From Jannaschia sp. W003 (GTDB lineage: Bacteria > Pseudomonadota > Alphaproteobacteria > Rhodobacterales > Rhodobacteraceae): a stretch of 26,219 nt of DNA. Made by a program: the position numbers and the translations under genes. Shown here piece by piece: positions 9,097 to 16,066 of the stretch (its first letter is position 1; each line of letters opens with the position of its first letter). Below the pieces are notes generated by a model. The model made no database searches, was not told where the DNA came from, and saw nothing but the letters and a program-made list of their open reading frames with translations. Location of the stretch: assembly GCF_025144335.1 (NCBI RefSeq), contig NZ_CP083543.1:1-26219 (forward strand), given 5' to 3'.

Positions 9097-9661
9097 GGGA
9101 CCAGATCGGCCGGCGCGGGATCGGCGCGCGCCACCCCTGTGGCCGCGGACGATCCCGGGACCACGCTCTCCAAGGTGCGATCAGAACCGCCGTGCCTCGA
9201 GATATCGGATATGGGATAGGGGCCCCGCCTCGCGTGAACTGATCGCGACCCTGGCAAGAACGCGATACGCGGATGGGCGCGAGATAGCACGGCGGTCTAC
9301 GCGCGACAGGCGGTGGCTCTATACTCGTGAAAGACGGGAAGGGCTCTTTCGCGCGCAGGTAAGCACCGTGCTACCCTCGAAGGGGCGTCGAACATGGCGT
9401 GAAGTTGATGGCGGTTGGTGTGGGTACCGGAGATCAGCGCTCGCCAGCCGCACGTAGCGACCTTGAACCTGGCGTCGAGCGACTGCCGGGGGATGGTATG
9501 CTGCGTAGCCGCTGACGGTTGGGACAGCGAGGCCGATTGCGAGGCCTTAGGACCTCTTCCACCAGCACCGATATCCGTAATCCCGCTCGCGTCCGCGTAG
9601 TGCTTCGGCACGACCTCGCCGCCTGAACTACAACCTTGCGGGCCGTGTTGCGAGATATCCA
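9097..9661. other. Gene-poor interval with no recognisable gene
   Basis: Six-frame reading gives only short frames with arginine-rich, low-credibility composition and no ribosome site at a plausible start. The sequence is visibly less GC-rich than its neighbours, especially around 9180-9310. I could not assign a remnant to a family. A weak hairpin, GGCGCG (9112-9117) with CGCGCC (9127-9132), follows the kinase gene but has no T-run. Confidence 0.5.
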
Positions 9662-9664
9662 AGA

Positions 9665-9702
9665 GTAAAACGCCATCCGGACCTTCTGGTCCGTGTGGCG
9701 TT
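9665..9702 (-). terminator. Rho-independent terminator of the DUF481 gene
   Basis: The arms 9669-9683 and 9688-9702 pair over 15 positions with two internal mismatches around a TTCT loop. Read on the minus strand, the stem ends in GGCGTT and runs directly into TTTACT, giving a TTTT tail. It lies 60 bp past the stop of the DUF481 gene. Read on the plus strand it is followed by TTCGGGG, so it would act only poorly on transcripts from the kinase side. Confidence 0.75.
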
Positions 9703-9761
9703 CGGGGGAGCCGGCGGCGGGATGCCGCCGCCGGCTGCGATCGTGATGAGTGGCGCCGGCT

Positions 9762-10586
9762 TCAGAAGCCGACGACGAGGGACACGCCGAGGGTGTTGTC
9801 GGCGTTGCGGAAGCCCGGCAGGGGATCGTCGTTGTACTCGGTGCGGTAGCTCACGCGGGTCGACAGGTTGTCGCTCACGCGGAAGTTCACGCCGAAGTCG
9901 TTGGTGACCAGGGTGTTGATGTCCGAGGTCAGCACGTCGGTGTCGTTGGTCAGCGAGACCGCGTCGGTCAGGCCGTAGAAGAAGCGCGACGACAGGATGC
10001 CGGCGCCTTCGGTCTCGTCGGTGCCGCTGGCGAGGTCGGTGTAGCGGATGCCGGGGCCGGCCTGCACGCGCCAGGCGGCTTGGGGCGTGTTCAGGATCCG
10101 GTAGCCGAGGCCGCCGCCCAGGAACGCGTCGCGCTCCACGGTGGCGAAGCCGTCGTACTCGAAGCGGCCCGTGCCGAAGGCGTAGAGGGCGGGCGTGAAG
10201 GCGCGGGTGCCCTCGTAGGTGGCGAAGAACTTCTCCTCGTTGCGCGTGCCGTTGGCTTCGCCGAACTCGGCGGCGAGGCCGAAGCTGTGCGAGAACTGGC
10301 CCACGCCGTAGGTCATGCGCGCCGCGGCCGAGAGCTCGCCGGTGTCGGTGTTGCCGTTGGCGCCCGAGAAGGTGAGCGCGGCCGAGCCGCGCAGGCCCTG
10401 GGGCACGCCGAGCGTCGAGAAGCGCTCCGCGTCCTGGCCCTCGGCGAGGTCGTCCTGCGCGTCCTCGGTGATGTCGTCGATGCGGTCGTCGAGCCGCTCC
10501 ACGCCGGTGAGGTTGGTGGCCTGCGCGTGGGCCTGCGCGCCAAGAACGAGGGCGAGCGCGGCAGTGGTTGCGAACAGCGTCTTCAT
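9762..10586 (-). CDS. DUF481-family outer-membrane beta-barrel protein
   Basis: The protein has 274 residues. It has a signal peptide (MKTLFATTAALALVLGAQAHAQ, cleavage after AHA at about residue 21), a short acidic helix region (RLDDRIDDITEDAQDDLAEG), and then repeated alternating beta strands such as GSAALTFSGANGNTDTGELSAAARMTY and RVSYRTEYNDDPLPGFRNADNTLGVSLVVGF. It ends in phenylalanine, the usual last residue for insertion by the BAM machinery. DUF481 (YdiY-like) proteins are known to be outer-membrane barrels, but their function is not settled. The start at 10586 is chosen for the signal peptide and the AGAGGA site upstream; an in-frame extension to 10709 overlaps the LysR stop region and is not credible. 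It follows the LysR gene on the same strand. Confidence 0.85.
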   Translation of the reverse strand: MKTLFATTAALALVLGAQAHAQATNLTGVERLDDRIDDITEDAQDDLAEGQDAERFSTLGVPQGLRGSAALTFSGANGNTDTGELSAAARMTYGVGQFSHSFGLAAEFGEANGTRNEEKFFATYEGTRAFTPALYAFGTGRFEYDGFATVERDAFLGGGLGYRILNTPQAAWRVQAGPGIRYTDLASGTDETEGAGILSSRFFYGLTDAVSLTNDTDVLTSDINTLVTNDFGVNFRVSDNLSTRVSYRTEYNDDPLPGFRNADNTLGVSLVVGF

Positions 10587-10684
10587 TGAAGCGGTCCTCT
10601 CGGTGGAAAGGCCGCCGACAGGATCATCCATGCCGCCGCTTTCCGTTGAGGGTGAGGTAGCGGGGCACGACGCGCGATTGAAAT

Positions 10685-10718
10685 TCAAAACAAGCAAGCT
10701 TGAGGACACTAATCCTCA
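10685..10718 (-). terminator. Possible weak terminator over the LysR stop codon
   Basis: TGAGGA (10701-10706) and TCCTCA (10713-10718) form a 6-bp stem with a 6-base loop containing the LysR stop codon. On the minus strand the stem is followed by AGCTTGCTTGTTTTGAATTT, T-rich but not a continuous run. It may separate the LysR gene from the DUF481 gene. Confidence 0.3.
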
Positions 10719-11638
10719 TGGCTCGCGCCGAGGGTTCCGACGCTTTCTTCCGATGCGTCTTCCAGATCCTCAAGCACGGCCTCCTGCGCCTCCACCGCCG
10801 CGCCGACCACGTCCGCCAGCGCCTTGCGCGCCCCGTCCCGCACCGCTTCGTCCATGTCCTCGCGCCAGACCAGCCAGACCGGGTAGGGAAAGATCGGTGC
10901 GTCGGGCACAAGGTGGAGGCGCCCGGCGTCGATCAGGGGCGCGACCGCGCGGGCCGGCAGGTAGGCGGCCAGGCCGCGGTTCACCACGAAGCGCGTCGCG
11001 AGCGCGCCGAGGGCCAGCGTCTTGCCGGACTTCAGCTCGGGAAGACCGATCGCGTGGGCCTGGACGAACTCGGGTCCCCAGTCGATCATCACGTAGCGCC
11101 CGTCCATCCGCCCGAGATCCGGATCGGGCCAGCCGGCGACGAGGACGAGGTCCTCCTCGAACAGCTTCTCGACCCGCAGGTTGGGCCGCACCTGCGGCAG
11201 GTAGGTCAGCGACGCCTGGATCACCCCCTCCACGAGGAACCGCGTCAGCCGGTCGGGCTGGCCGAACTCCGCGCGGATGCTCAGATCGGGCATCCGCGCC
11301 TCCATCGCGTCGATCCAGCGAAAGCCGAAGCGTGACCACAGCGACTGCTCGGCACCGATCGAGATCGCCCTGTCGAAGCCGTCCGGGATCCCGATCTGCT
11401 GGCGCGCCTCCTCCCAGATCTTGACCAGCGACAGGGCGTAGCCCGAGAACGCCTCGCCCTCGGCGGTCAGCTCCGCGCCTGCCTTGGAGCGGGTGAAGAG
11501 GGCATGGCCAAGCTGCTCCTCGAGCCGCTTGATCCGCAGCGAGACCGCGGACTGGGTGACGAACAGCTTGTCGGCGGACTGCACGAAGCTGCCACTCGCG
11601 GCGACCTCGAGAAAGGTCCGCATGAGGGTGATGTCCAT
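10709..11638 (-). CDS. LysR-family transcriptional regulator
   Basis: The 309-residue protein opens with the LysR winged helix-turn-helix (MDITLMRTFLEVAASGSFVQ, SADKLFVTQSAVSLRIKRLEEQLG, LFTRSKAGAELTAEGEAF; residues 1-65), then the linker helix and an effector-binding domain. The C-terminal 30 residues are rich in Ala/Glu (KALADVVGAAVEAQEAVLEDLEDASEES) and longer than the usual end. The start at 11638 is the canonical LysR position; GGGAGG lies close before it, at shorter than ideal spacing. A second ATG five codons in is possible but would cut the conserved first helix. It is divergent from the small protein gene at 11710-11985 and upstream, on the same strand, of the DUF481 gene. Either may be its target. 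Confidence 0.92.
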   Translation of the reverse strand: MDITLMRTFLEVAASGSFVQSADKLFVTQSAVSLRIKRLEEQLGHALFTRSKAGAELTAEGEAFSGYALSLVKIWEEARQQIGIPDGFDRAISIGAEQSLWSRFGFRWIDAMEARMPDLSIRAEFGQPDRLTRFLVEGVIQASLTYLPQVRPNLRVEKLFEEDLVLVAGWPDPDLGRMDGRYVMIDWGPEFVQAHAIGLPELKSGKTLALGALATRFVVNRGLAAYLPARAVAPLIDAGRLHLVPDAPIFPYPVWLVWREDMDEAVRDGARKALADVVGAAVEAQEAVLEDLEDASEESVGTLGASHED

Positions 11639-11709
11639 GCCCTCCCGATAAGCGACGCTCGCCTCAAGGGCAAACCGTTGTCGTTTCCCTCATCATCGGG
11701 CGATGCCGT

Positions 11710-11985
11710 ATGCCCACCTTGGGTGGCACCGCACCGGTCGCCGTCGACGAACTCGATCACCGGTCCGAGGAGGAGACCCCCAAGACGTTCAAACTCGTTC
11801 GCACGCTCGCGCTGTTCGCTCTCCTGCCCCTCGTCGCCGCGTTCTCGGCAAGCACCGCCGGGCAGGTGGTCGACAACACCGTGGACGTCGTCGCCGGCAC
11901 CACCCGCCTCGCCGCAAAGGGCGCACTGGGCACGGGCAAGCTCGTCTACCGCGGCGGCAAGGCGGTGGTCGGCGCCGGGGACTGA
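11710..11985 (+). CDS. Small exported or membrane-anchored protein of unknown function; start uncertain
   Basis: The open frame encodes 91 residues from ATG 11710. The convincing part begins at residue 25: KTFKLVRTLALFALLPLVAAFSASTA has the shape of a signal peptide or single membrane anchor, followed by a short Gly/Val-rich domain (VVDNTVDVVAGTTRLAAKGALGTGKLVYRGGKAVVGAGD). The first 24 residues do not look like part of an exported protein and ATG 11710 has no ribosome site. By contrast, GAGGAGGAG (11767-11775) sits six bases before AAG 11782-11784, exactly where an initiator methionine would be expected. The family is not recognised. It is divergent from the LysR gene. Confidence 0.6.
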   Translation: MPTLGGTAPVAVDELDHRSEEETPKTFKLVRTLALFALLPLVAAFSASTAGQVVDNTVDVVAGTTRLAAKGALGTGKLVYRGGKAVVGAGD

Positions 11986-11991
11986 GGTGGA

Positions 11992-12020
11992 GGCCGCCCG
12001 GCGGCCCTTTCGAAGGGGCC
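11992..12020 (+). terminator. Possible terminator-like hairpins after the small protein gene
   Basis: Two alternative stems overlap: GGCCG (11992-11996) with CGGCC (12002-12006), and GGCCCTT with AAGGGGCC-type pairing (12003-12009 with 12014-12020, one G-U pair, loop TCGA). They start 7 bp after the stop codon. No T-run follows, so termination is uncertain. Confidence 0.3.
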
Positions 12021-12239
12021 GAGAGTGGCTCGTCGTTTCCCGCAGAGATGTCCTGCAAGACGAGCGCCTGCCGGCGCTTGTCGTCGAACGGCGGGCTTCA
12101 CCATCTCCGCCTCCAACGTCGGATTGATCTCGCGATCTGTTCGGGTGAATGGGCCACCCGGATCCGAACGCCTTCATGACCGGGGTCCGCATCTGCTTCT
12201 GTGATCGCGGTCCCGGACGCAGCCGGCGGGAGAGGCGTT

Positions 12240-12641
12240 CTACCCGCCGCCCGCGTCGCGCACCTCGATCAACTGGATCAGGTTTCCGCAGGTATCGTCG
12301 ATGACCGCCACCCGGACGGGCCCAGCGTCCGTCGGGTCCTGCGCGAACGCGACGCCTTGCCCTCGCAGCCGATCGCATTCCGCACCGAGGTCGTCGACCT
12401 GGAACGAATGGGCGGGAATGCCGTCCGCGACCAGTGCCGCCCGGTAGCGTTGCACGACCGGGTGGTCGCTCGGCTCCAGCAGCAGTTCTGTCCCGTCCGG
12501 CTGCTCGCAGGGCACGACCGTGAGCCAACGGTGTGCTCCAACCGGAACGTCGGTCTTCACCACGAAGCCGAGCACATCGCAGTAGAACCGCTCCGCCTTG
12601 TCCTGATCGTCGACGAAGACGCTCGTGACATGGATTCTCAT
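12240..12641 (-). CDS. VOC/glyoxalase-superfamily protein
   Basis: The 133-residue protein has the paired beta-alpha-beta-beta-beta repeats of the vicinal-oxygen-chelate fold: TSVFVDDQDKAERFYCDVLGF (6-26) is the standard first repeat and AHSFQVDDLGAECDRLRGQGV the second. H4, E56 (in ELLLEP), H78 and E126 (in LIQLIEV) occupy positions that could form a four-ligand metal site, as in glyoxalase I; I infer this from spacing only. Such single-domain proteins act in methylglyoxal, antibiotic or aromatic chemistry, and the substrate cannot be told here. The start at 12641 is chosen for the fold and the GGGAGA site seven bases upstream; an in-frame extension to 12824 has no family features. Confidence 0.85.
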   Translation of the reverse strand: MRIHVTSVFVDDQDKAERFYCDVLGFVVKTDVPVGAHRWLTVVPCEQPDGTELLLEPSDHPVVQRYRAALVADGIPAHSFQVDDLGAECDRLRGQGVAFAQDPTDAGPVRVAVIDDTCGNLIQLIEVRDAGGG

Positions 12642-12705
12642 GCCGTATCTCCCATTCTCGAGGTTTGCGCCGGGCACTGAAGCTACGGAAGCCGCATAAC
12701 GGCAT

Positions 12706-12921
12706 TCAGCCCCTCGGAACGCCAATCGAACTCGATAGTGCCCTCGACGGAAGGCCGGCACGGCGGCAGTGATTCGTGAGCCTACGCTGGGTCGCATTCG
12801 GCAGATTCGGATCGAGGATTGCATTCGGCATCTGCACCCGTGCCAGCACCTGACCCGAGAGAGTGGCCGGATCGAGCGCGGGCGCCCGGGGGGCGGCGGC
12901 GTGGCTTGCGTTCGCGTTCAT
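12706..12921 (-). CDS. Small ORF of unknown function downstream of the RND pump, possibly a truncated gene
   Basis: The frame encodes 71 residues. Its start is strongly supported: AAGGAG sits seven bases before ATG 12921, and the ATG is 22 bp after the stop of the RND pump on the same strand, as for a fourth operon gene. The protein itself (MNANASHAAAPRAPALDPA, then ATLSGQVLARVQMPNAIL, ending RALSSSIGVPRG) matches no family I recognise, has no signal peptide or membrane segment, and becomes Arg/Ser-rich toward the end. This suggests either a genuine small protein or the N-terminus of a gene cut short by deletion or frameshift. Confidence 0.45.
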   Translation of the reverse strand: MNANASHAAAPRAPALDPATLSGQVLARVQMPNAILDPNLPNATQRRLTNHCRRAGLPSRALSSSIGVPRG

Positions 12922-12943
12922 CGGGCGTCTCCTTCGCGCGGGG

Positions 12944-15900
12944 CTACTCTGCCGGCACCGGGGCTGCGGGCGCGGCCCGGTCCGCGCGGCGCTCGCCGAG
13001 CACCAGCATGGCGGGGGTCACCACGAGGGTGAGCACGGTGGCGACCGCGAGGCCGCCCACGATCGCGGCCGACAGCTCGGTCCAGTATTGCGTGGAGGGC
13101 GCGCCGAACACGATCTCGCGGCGGAAGAAGTCGAGGTTGGCGCCCAGCACCATCGGCATCAGCCCCAGCGCCGTGGTGGCGGAGGTCAGCACCACGGGCC
13201 GCAGCCGCTGCGCGCCCGTCCGCAGCGCCGCCTCCAAGGGGGCCATGCCGCCGCGCTTCAGGGCGTTGTATGTGTCGATCAGCACGATGTTGGTGTTCAC
13301 CACGATGCCGGCCAGCGCGATCACCCCGATGCCGCCCATCACGATGCCGAAGGGCCGGCCCGTGACGAGGAGGCCGAGCAGCACGCCGGCCACCGAGAAG
13401 ACGATGGCGCTCATGACCACGAAGCTCTGCCAGAAGCTGTTGAACTGGATCAGCAGGATCACGAACATCAGAACGATGGCGGCCAGGAATGCGCCCGCGA
13501 GGAAGGTCATCGACGCCGCCTGGTCCTCGGCCTCTCCCGCGAAGGAGACGGTCACGCCGGGGGGCAAGTCGGCCGCCTGCAACGCCGTGCGCAGAGCGAC
13601 GGTCTTCTCGTTGACATTGGCGCCCGGTGCGACCCCCGCCTCCACGGTCACTACGCGTTCGCGATCGATGCGGGTGATGGTGCCGGTCCGCGGCGAGGGC
13701 TCGAAGCGCACGAAGTTGGCGATGGGCACCAGCCCCGACGCGGTGGGCACGCGCAGACCCTGCAACTCCTCCAGCGTGCGGTCCTCGGCCGGAAAGCGCA
13801 CGCGGATGTCGACGGTGCCGTCGCTGCCCGCGGGGCGGTAGTCGGCCACGGTGATGCCGCGGGTCAGGAGCTGGACGGCTTGGCCCAGCAGGTTGATGTC
13901 GGCGCCAAGCCGCGCGGCCTCGGCGCGGTTCACCTCCAGCGACCACTCCACGCCCGGCAGGGGCAGCGTGTCGGCGATGTCGGTGAAGCCACCGATGCGC
14001 GCCATCTGCGTGCGCACCGCGGCCACAGCGGCGTCCTGCGCGGCCGGGTCGCGCACCGTGAGGCGCAAGTTAACCGGCTTGCCGGAGGTCGGCCCGCCCG
14101 AGGCGGTCTGCACGTCGACGCCGATGCCGGGGATTGCGGAGAGGGCCTCGCGCACGTCCTCGCCGATCAGCGCGGCAGAGCGGCGCTCGGACCAGTCGAT
14201 CAGTTCGATCTGGAGTGTGCCGATCACTTCTTCCGAGCCGCCGGCGCCGTTGGTGGTGCGGGCGTAGACCGAGGCGATCTCGGGCCGGTCCCCCACCGCG
14301 GCCTCGACCTGGCGCATGAGCGCGTCGCGCTCGTAGATCGAGAAGTTGTCGCGGGCGGACAACTCCACCGCCATGAACTCGGGCTCGACCTCGGGGAAGA
14401 ACGAGATGCCGCGACCGTGCTCGGCGTAGAGGGCTACCATCCCGACCAGCCCTGCGACAGCCAGCACGAGCGTGACGCCGGGGTGGCGGATCGCGCGATC
14501 GAGGAGGCGCACGTAGGTGCCCGAGAAGCCGGGGAGCGCGCGCGGATCGCCGTGCTCGGCGAGGTGCAGCGCGCGCTTGGCGGCCGCACTCTGCGGCTGG
14601 CGCCGACCGATGGCGCCGCCCAGCACGGGCACGAAGACCAGCGCCATGAAGAGCGACGCGGTCAGCGTCAGGATCACGGTGATGGGCAGGAACTTCATGA
14701 ACTCGCCGATCGTCCCCGACCAGAACAGGAGCGGGAAGAACACCGATAGCGTGGTGGCGGTGGAGGCGATGATGGGCCAGGCCATCTGCGAGGCCGCATC
14801 CGCGTAGGCCCGGCGCGGGGCGGCGCCCTCCTGCAGGCGCCGCTCGGCCAGCTCGGCCACCACGATGGCGCCGTCCACCAGCATCCCCACCACGAGGATC
14901 AGGCTGAACAGCACCACGAGGTTCACGGTGTAGCCCATGGCCCAGAGCGCGGCGATGCCGGCCAGGAACGCACCCGGGATGGCGACGCCCACCAGGATCG
15001 CCGAGCGCAGGCCGAGCGCCCAGACGATCACCACCATCACCAGCACCACGGCGGCGATCACGTTGGCCTCCAGGTCGGCGAGCAGGGTCTCGACCTGCTC
15101 GGATTCGTCCTGCAGGTAGTCCACCCGCACCGTGGGCGGCCAGTCGGCGGAGGCGGCGCGCACCACCTCGCGCACGGCGGCCACGGTCTCGATGATGTTG
15201 GCGCCCGAGCGCTTCTTGATCTCGAGGGCGAGCGCGGGGCGGCCGTCGATGCGCGCGAAGCCGGTGGGGTCCTCGAAGGTCTGGCGCACGCTGGCGATGT
15301 CCTCGAAGGTCACCACGGTCTCGCCGCGCACCTTCACGGGCAGGCTCAGCACGTCCTCGACGCTCTCGATAAGGCCGGGCACCTTGAGCACCAGCCGCCC
15401 GGCCTCGGTCTCGATGGCGCCGGCGGCGATCAGGCGGTTGTTGCGGGTGATCTGGCCGATCAGCTCGTCGAACGAGATGTCGTAGGTCTCGAACACGGTG
15501 GGGTCGATCAGCACCTCCAGCAGGGGGTCGCGCTGGCCGCCGATGTCCACCTCGAGCACGCCCTCCAGCGCCTCGATGCGCTTGCGCAGATCCTCGACGA
15601 TGGCGTCGAGGGTGCGCTCCGGGACGGGCCCGGACAGGATCGCGGTGAGGACCGGGAAGAGCGCGGTGTTGATCTCGGTGACGACCGGCTCGCTGGCGTC
15701 ATCCGGCAGCTCGGGCGCCGCGCGGTCCACGGCCTCGCGCACCTTGTCGAGCGCGACCGCGGCGTCGAAGCCCGGCTCGAACTCCAGGTTGATGCTGACG
15801 CGCCCCTCGGCGGCGTTCGTGGTCATGCTCTTCAGCCCGACAAGCGAGGCCAGTTCGGTCTCCAGCGGCTCGGCCAGCACGCGCTCGGCGTCGGCGGGGG

Positions 15901-16066
15901 CGATGCCCTCCAGTCCCGTGGACACGTAAACGTTGGGTATGGGGATCTCGGGCGAGGACTCCTTGGGGATCGCCACGTAGGCGAAGGCGCCCACGGCGAG
16001 GAGGGCCGCGAGCGCCAGCAGCACGACCCGCGAGCGCGAGAGGGCGGCGTCGATCAGGGCGTTCAC
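12944..16066 (-). CDS. RND-family efflux pump, inner-membrane permease (AcrB/MdtB-like)
   Basis: The protein has 1040 residues, the usual length of a drug-type RND pump. It shows a first membrane helix (VVLLALAALLAVGAFAYVAIP), a large periplasmic loop beginning VYVSTGLEGIAPADAERVLAEPLE, the helix-4 region GMLVDGAIVVAELAERR, and a second matching half beginning with a helix near HPGVTLVLAVAGLVGMVALY. The helix-4 proton-relay site reads VDG rather than the double Asp of AcrB, as in some other RND subfamilies. The start codon is GTG (16066), within a GTGA overlap with the end of the fusion-protein gene, so the two are coupled. It uses the proton gradient to move substrates out of the cell; the substrates are unknown. 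No outer-membrane channel gene is nearby, so a TolC-like partner must be encoded elsewhere. Confidence 0.94.
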   Translation of the reverse strand: MNALIDAALSRSRVVLLALAALLAVGAFAYVAIPKESSPEIPIPNVYVSTGLEGIAPADAERVLAEPLETELASLVGLKSMTTNAAEGRVSINLEFEPGFDAAVALDKVREAVDRAAPELPDDASEPVVTEINTALFPVLTAILSGPVPERTLDAIVEDLRKRIEALEGVLEVDIGGQRDPLLEVLIDPTVFETYDISFDELIGQITRNNRLIAAGAIETEAGRLVLKVPGLIESVEDVLSLPVKVRGETVVTFEDIASVRQTFEDPTGFARIDGRPALALEIKKRSGANIIETVAAVREVVRAASADWPPTVRVDYLQDESEQVETLLADLEANVIAAVVLVMVVIVWALGLRSAILVGVAIPGAFLAGIAALWAMGYTVNLVVLFSLILVVGMLVDGAIVVAELAERRLQEGAAPRRAYADAASQMAWPIIASTATTLSVFFPLLFWSGTIGEFMKFLPITVILTLTASLFMALVFVPVLGGAIGRRQPQSAAAKRALHLAEHGDPRALPGFSGTYVRLLDRAIRHPGVTLVLAVAGLVGMVALYAEHGRGISFFPEVEPEFMAVELSARDNFSIYERDALMRQVEAAVGDRPEIASVYARTTNGAGGSEEVIGTLQIELIDWSERRSAALIGEDVREALSAIPGIGVDVQTASGGPTSGKPVNLRLTVRDPAAQDAAVAAVRTQMARIGGFTDIADTLPLPGVEWSLEVNRAEAARLGADINLLGQAVQLLTRGITVADYRPAGSDGTVDIRVRFPAEDRTLEELQGLRVPTASGLVPIANFVRFEPSPRTGTITRIDRERVVTVEAGVAPGANVNEKTVALRTALQAADLPPGVTVSFAGEAEDQAASMTFLAGAFLAAIVLMFVILLIQFNSFWQSFVVMSAIVFSVAGVLLGLLVTGRPFGIVMGGIGVIALAGIVVNTNIVLIDTYNALKRGGMAPLEAALRTGAQRLRPVVLTSATTALGLMPMVLGANLDFFRREIVFGAPSTQYWTELSAAIVGGLAVATVLTLVVTPAMLVLGERRADRAAPAAPVPAE

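Noticed and set aside
9112..9132. Hairpin GGCGCG/CGCGCC after the glycerate kinase gene as operon terminator
   Set aside because: The stem is only 6 bp with a 9-base loop and no T-run, so it is not separable from chance in such GC-rich DNA.
10678..10688. Palindrome TTGAAATTCAA between the LysR and DUF481 genes
   Set aside because: It is perfect but only 11 bp. AT-rich short palindromes are easily found by chance, and it has no matching promoter boxes.
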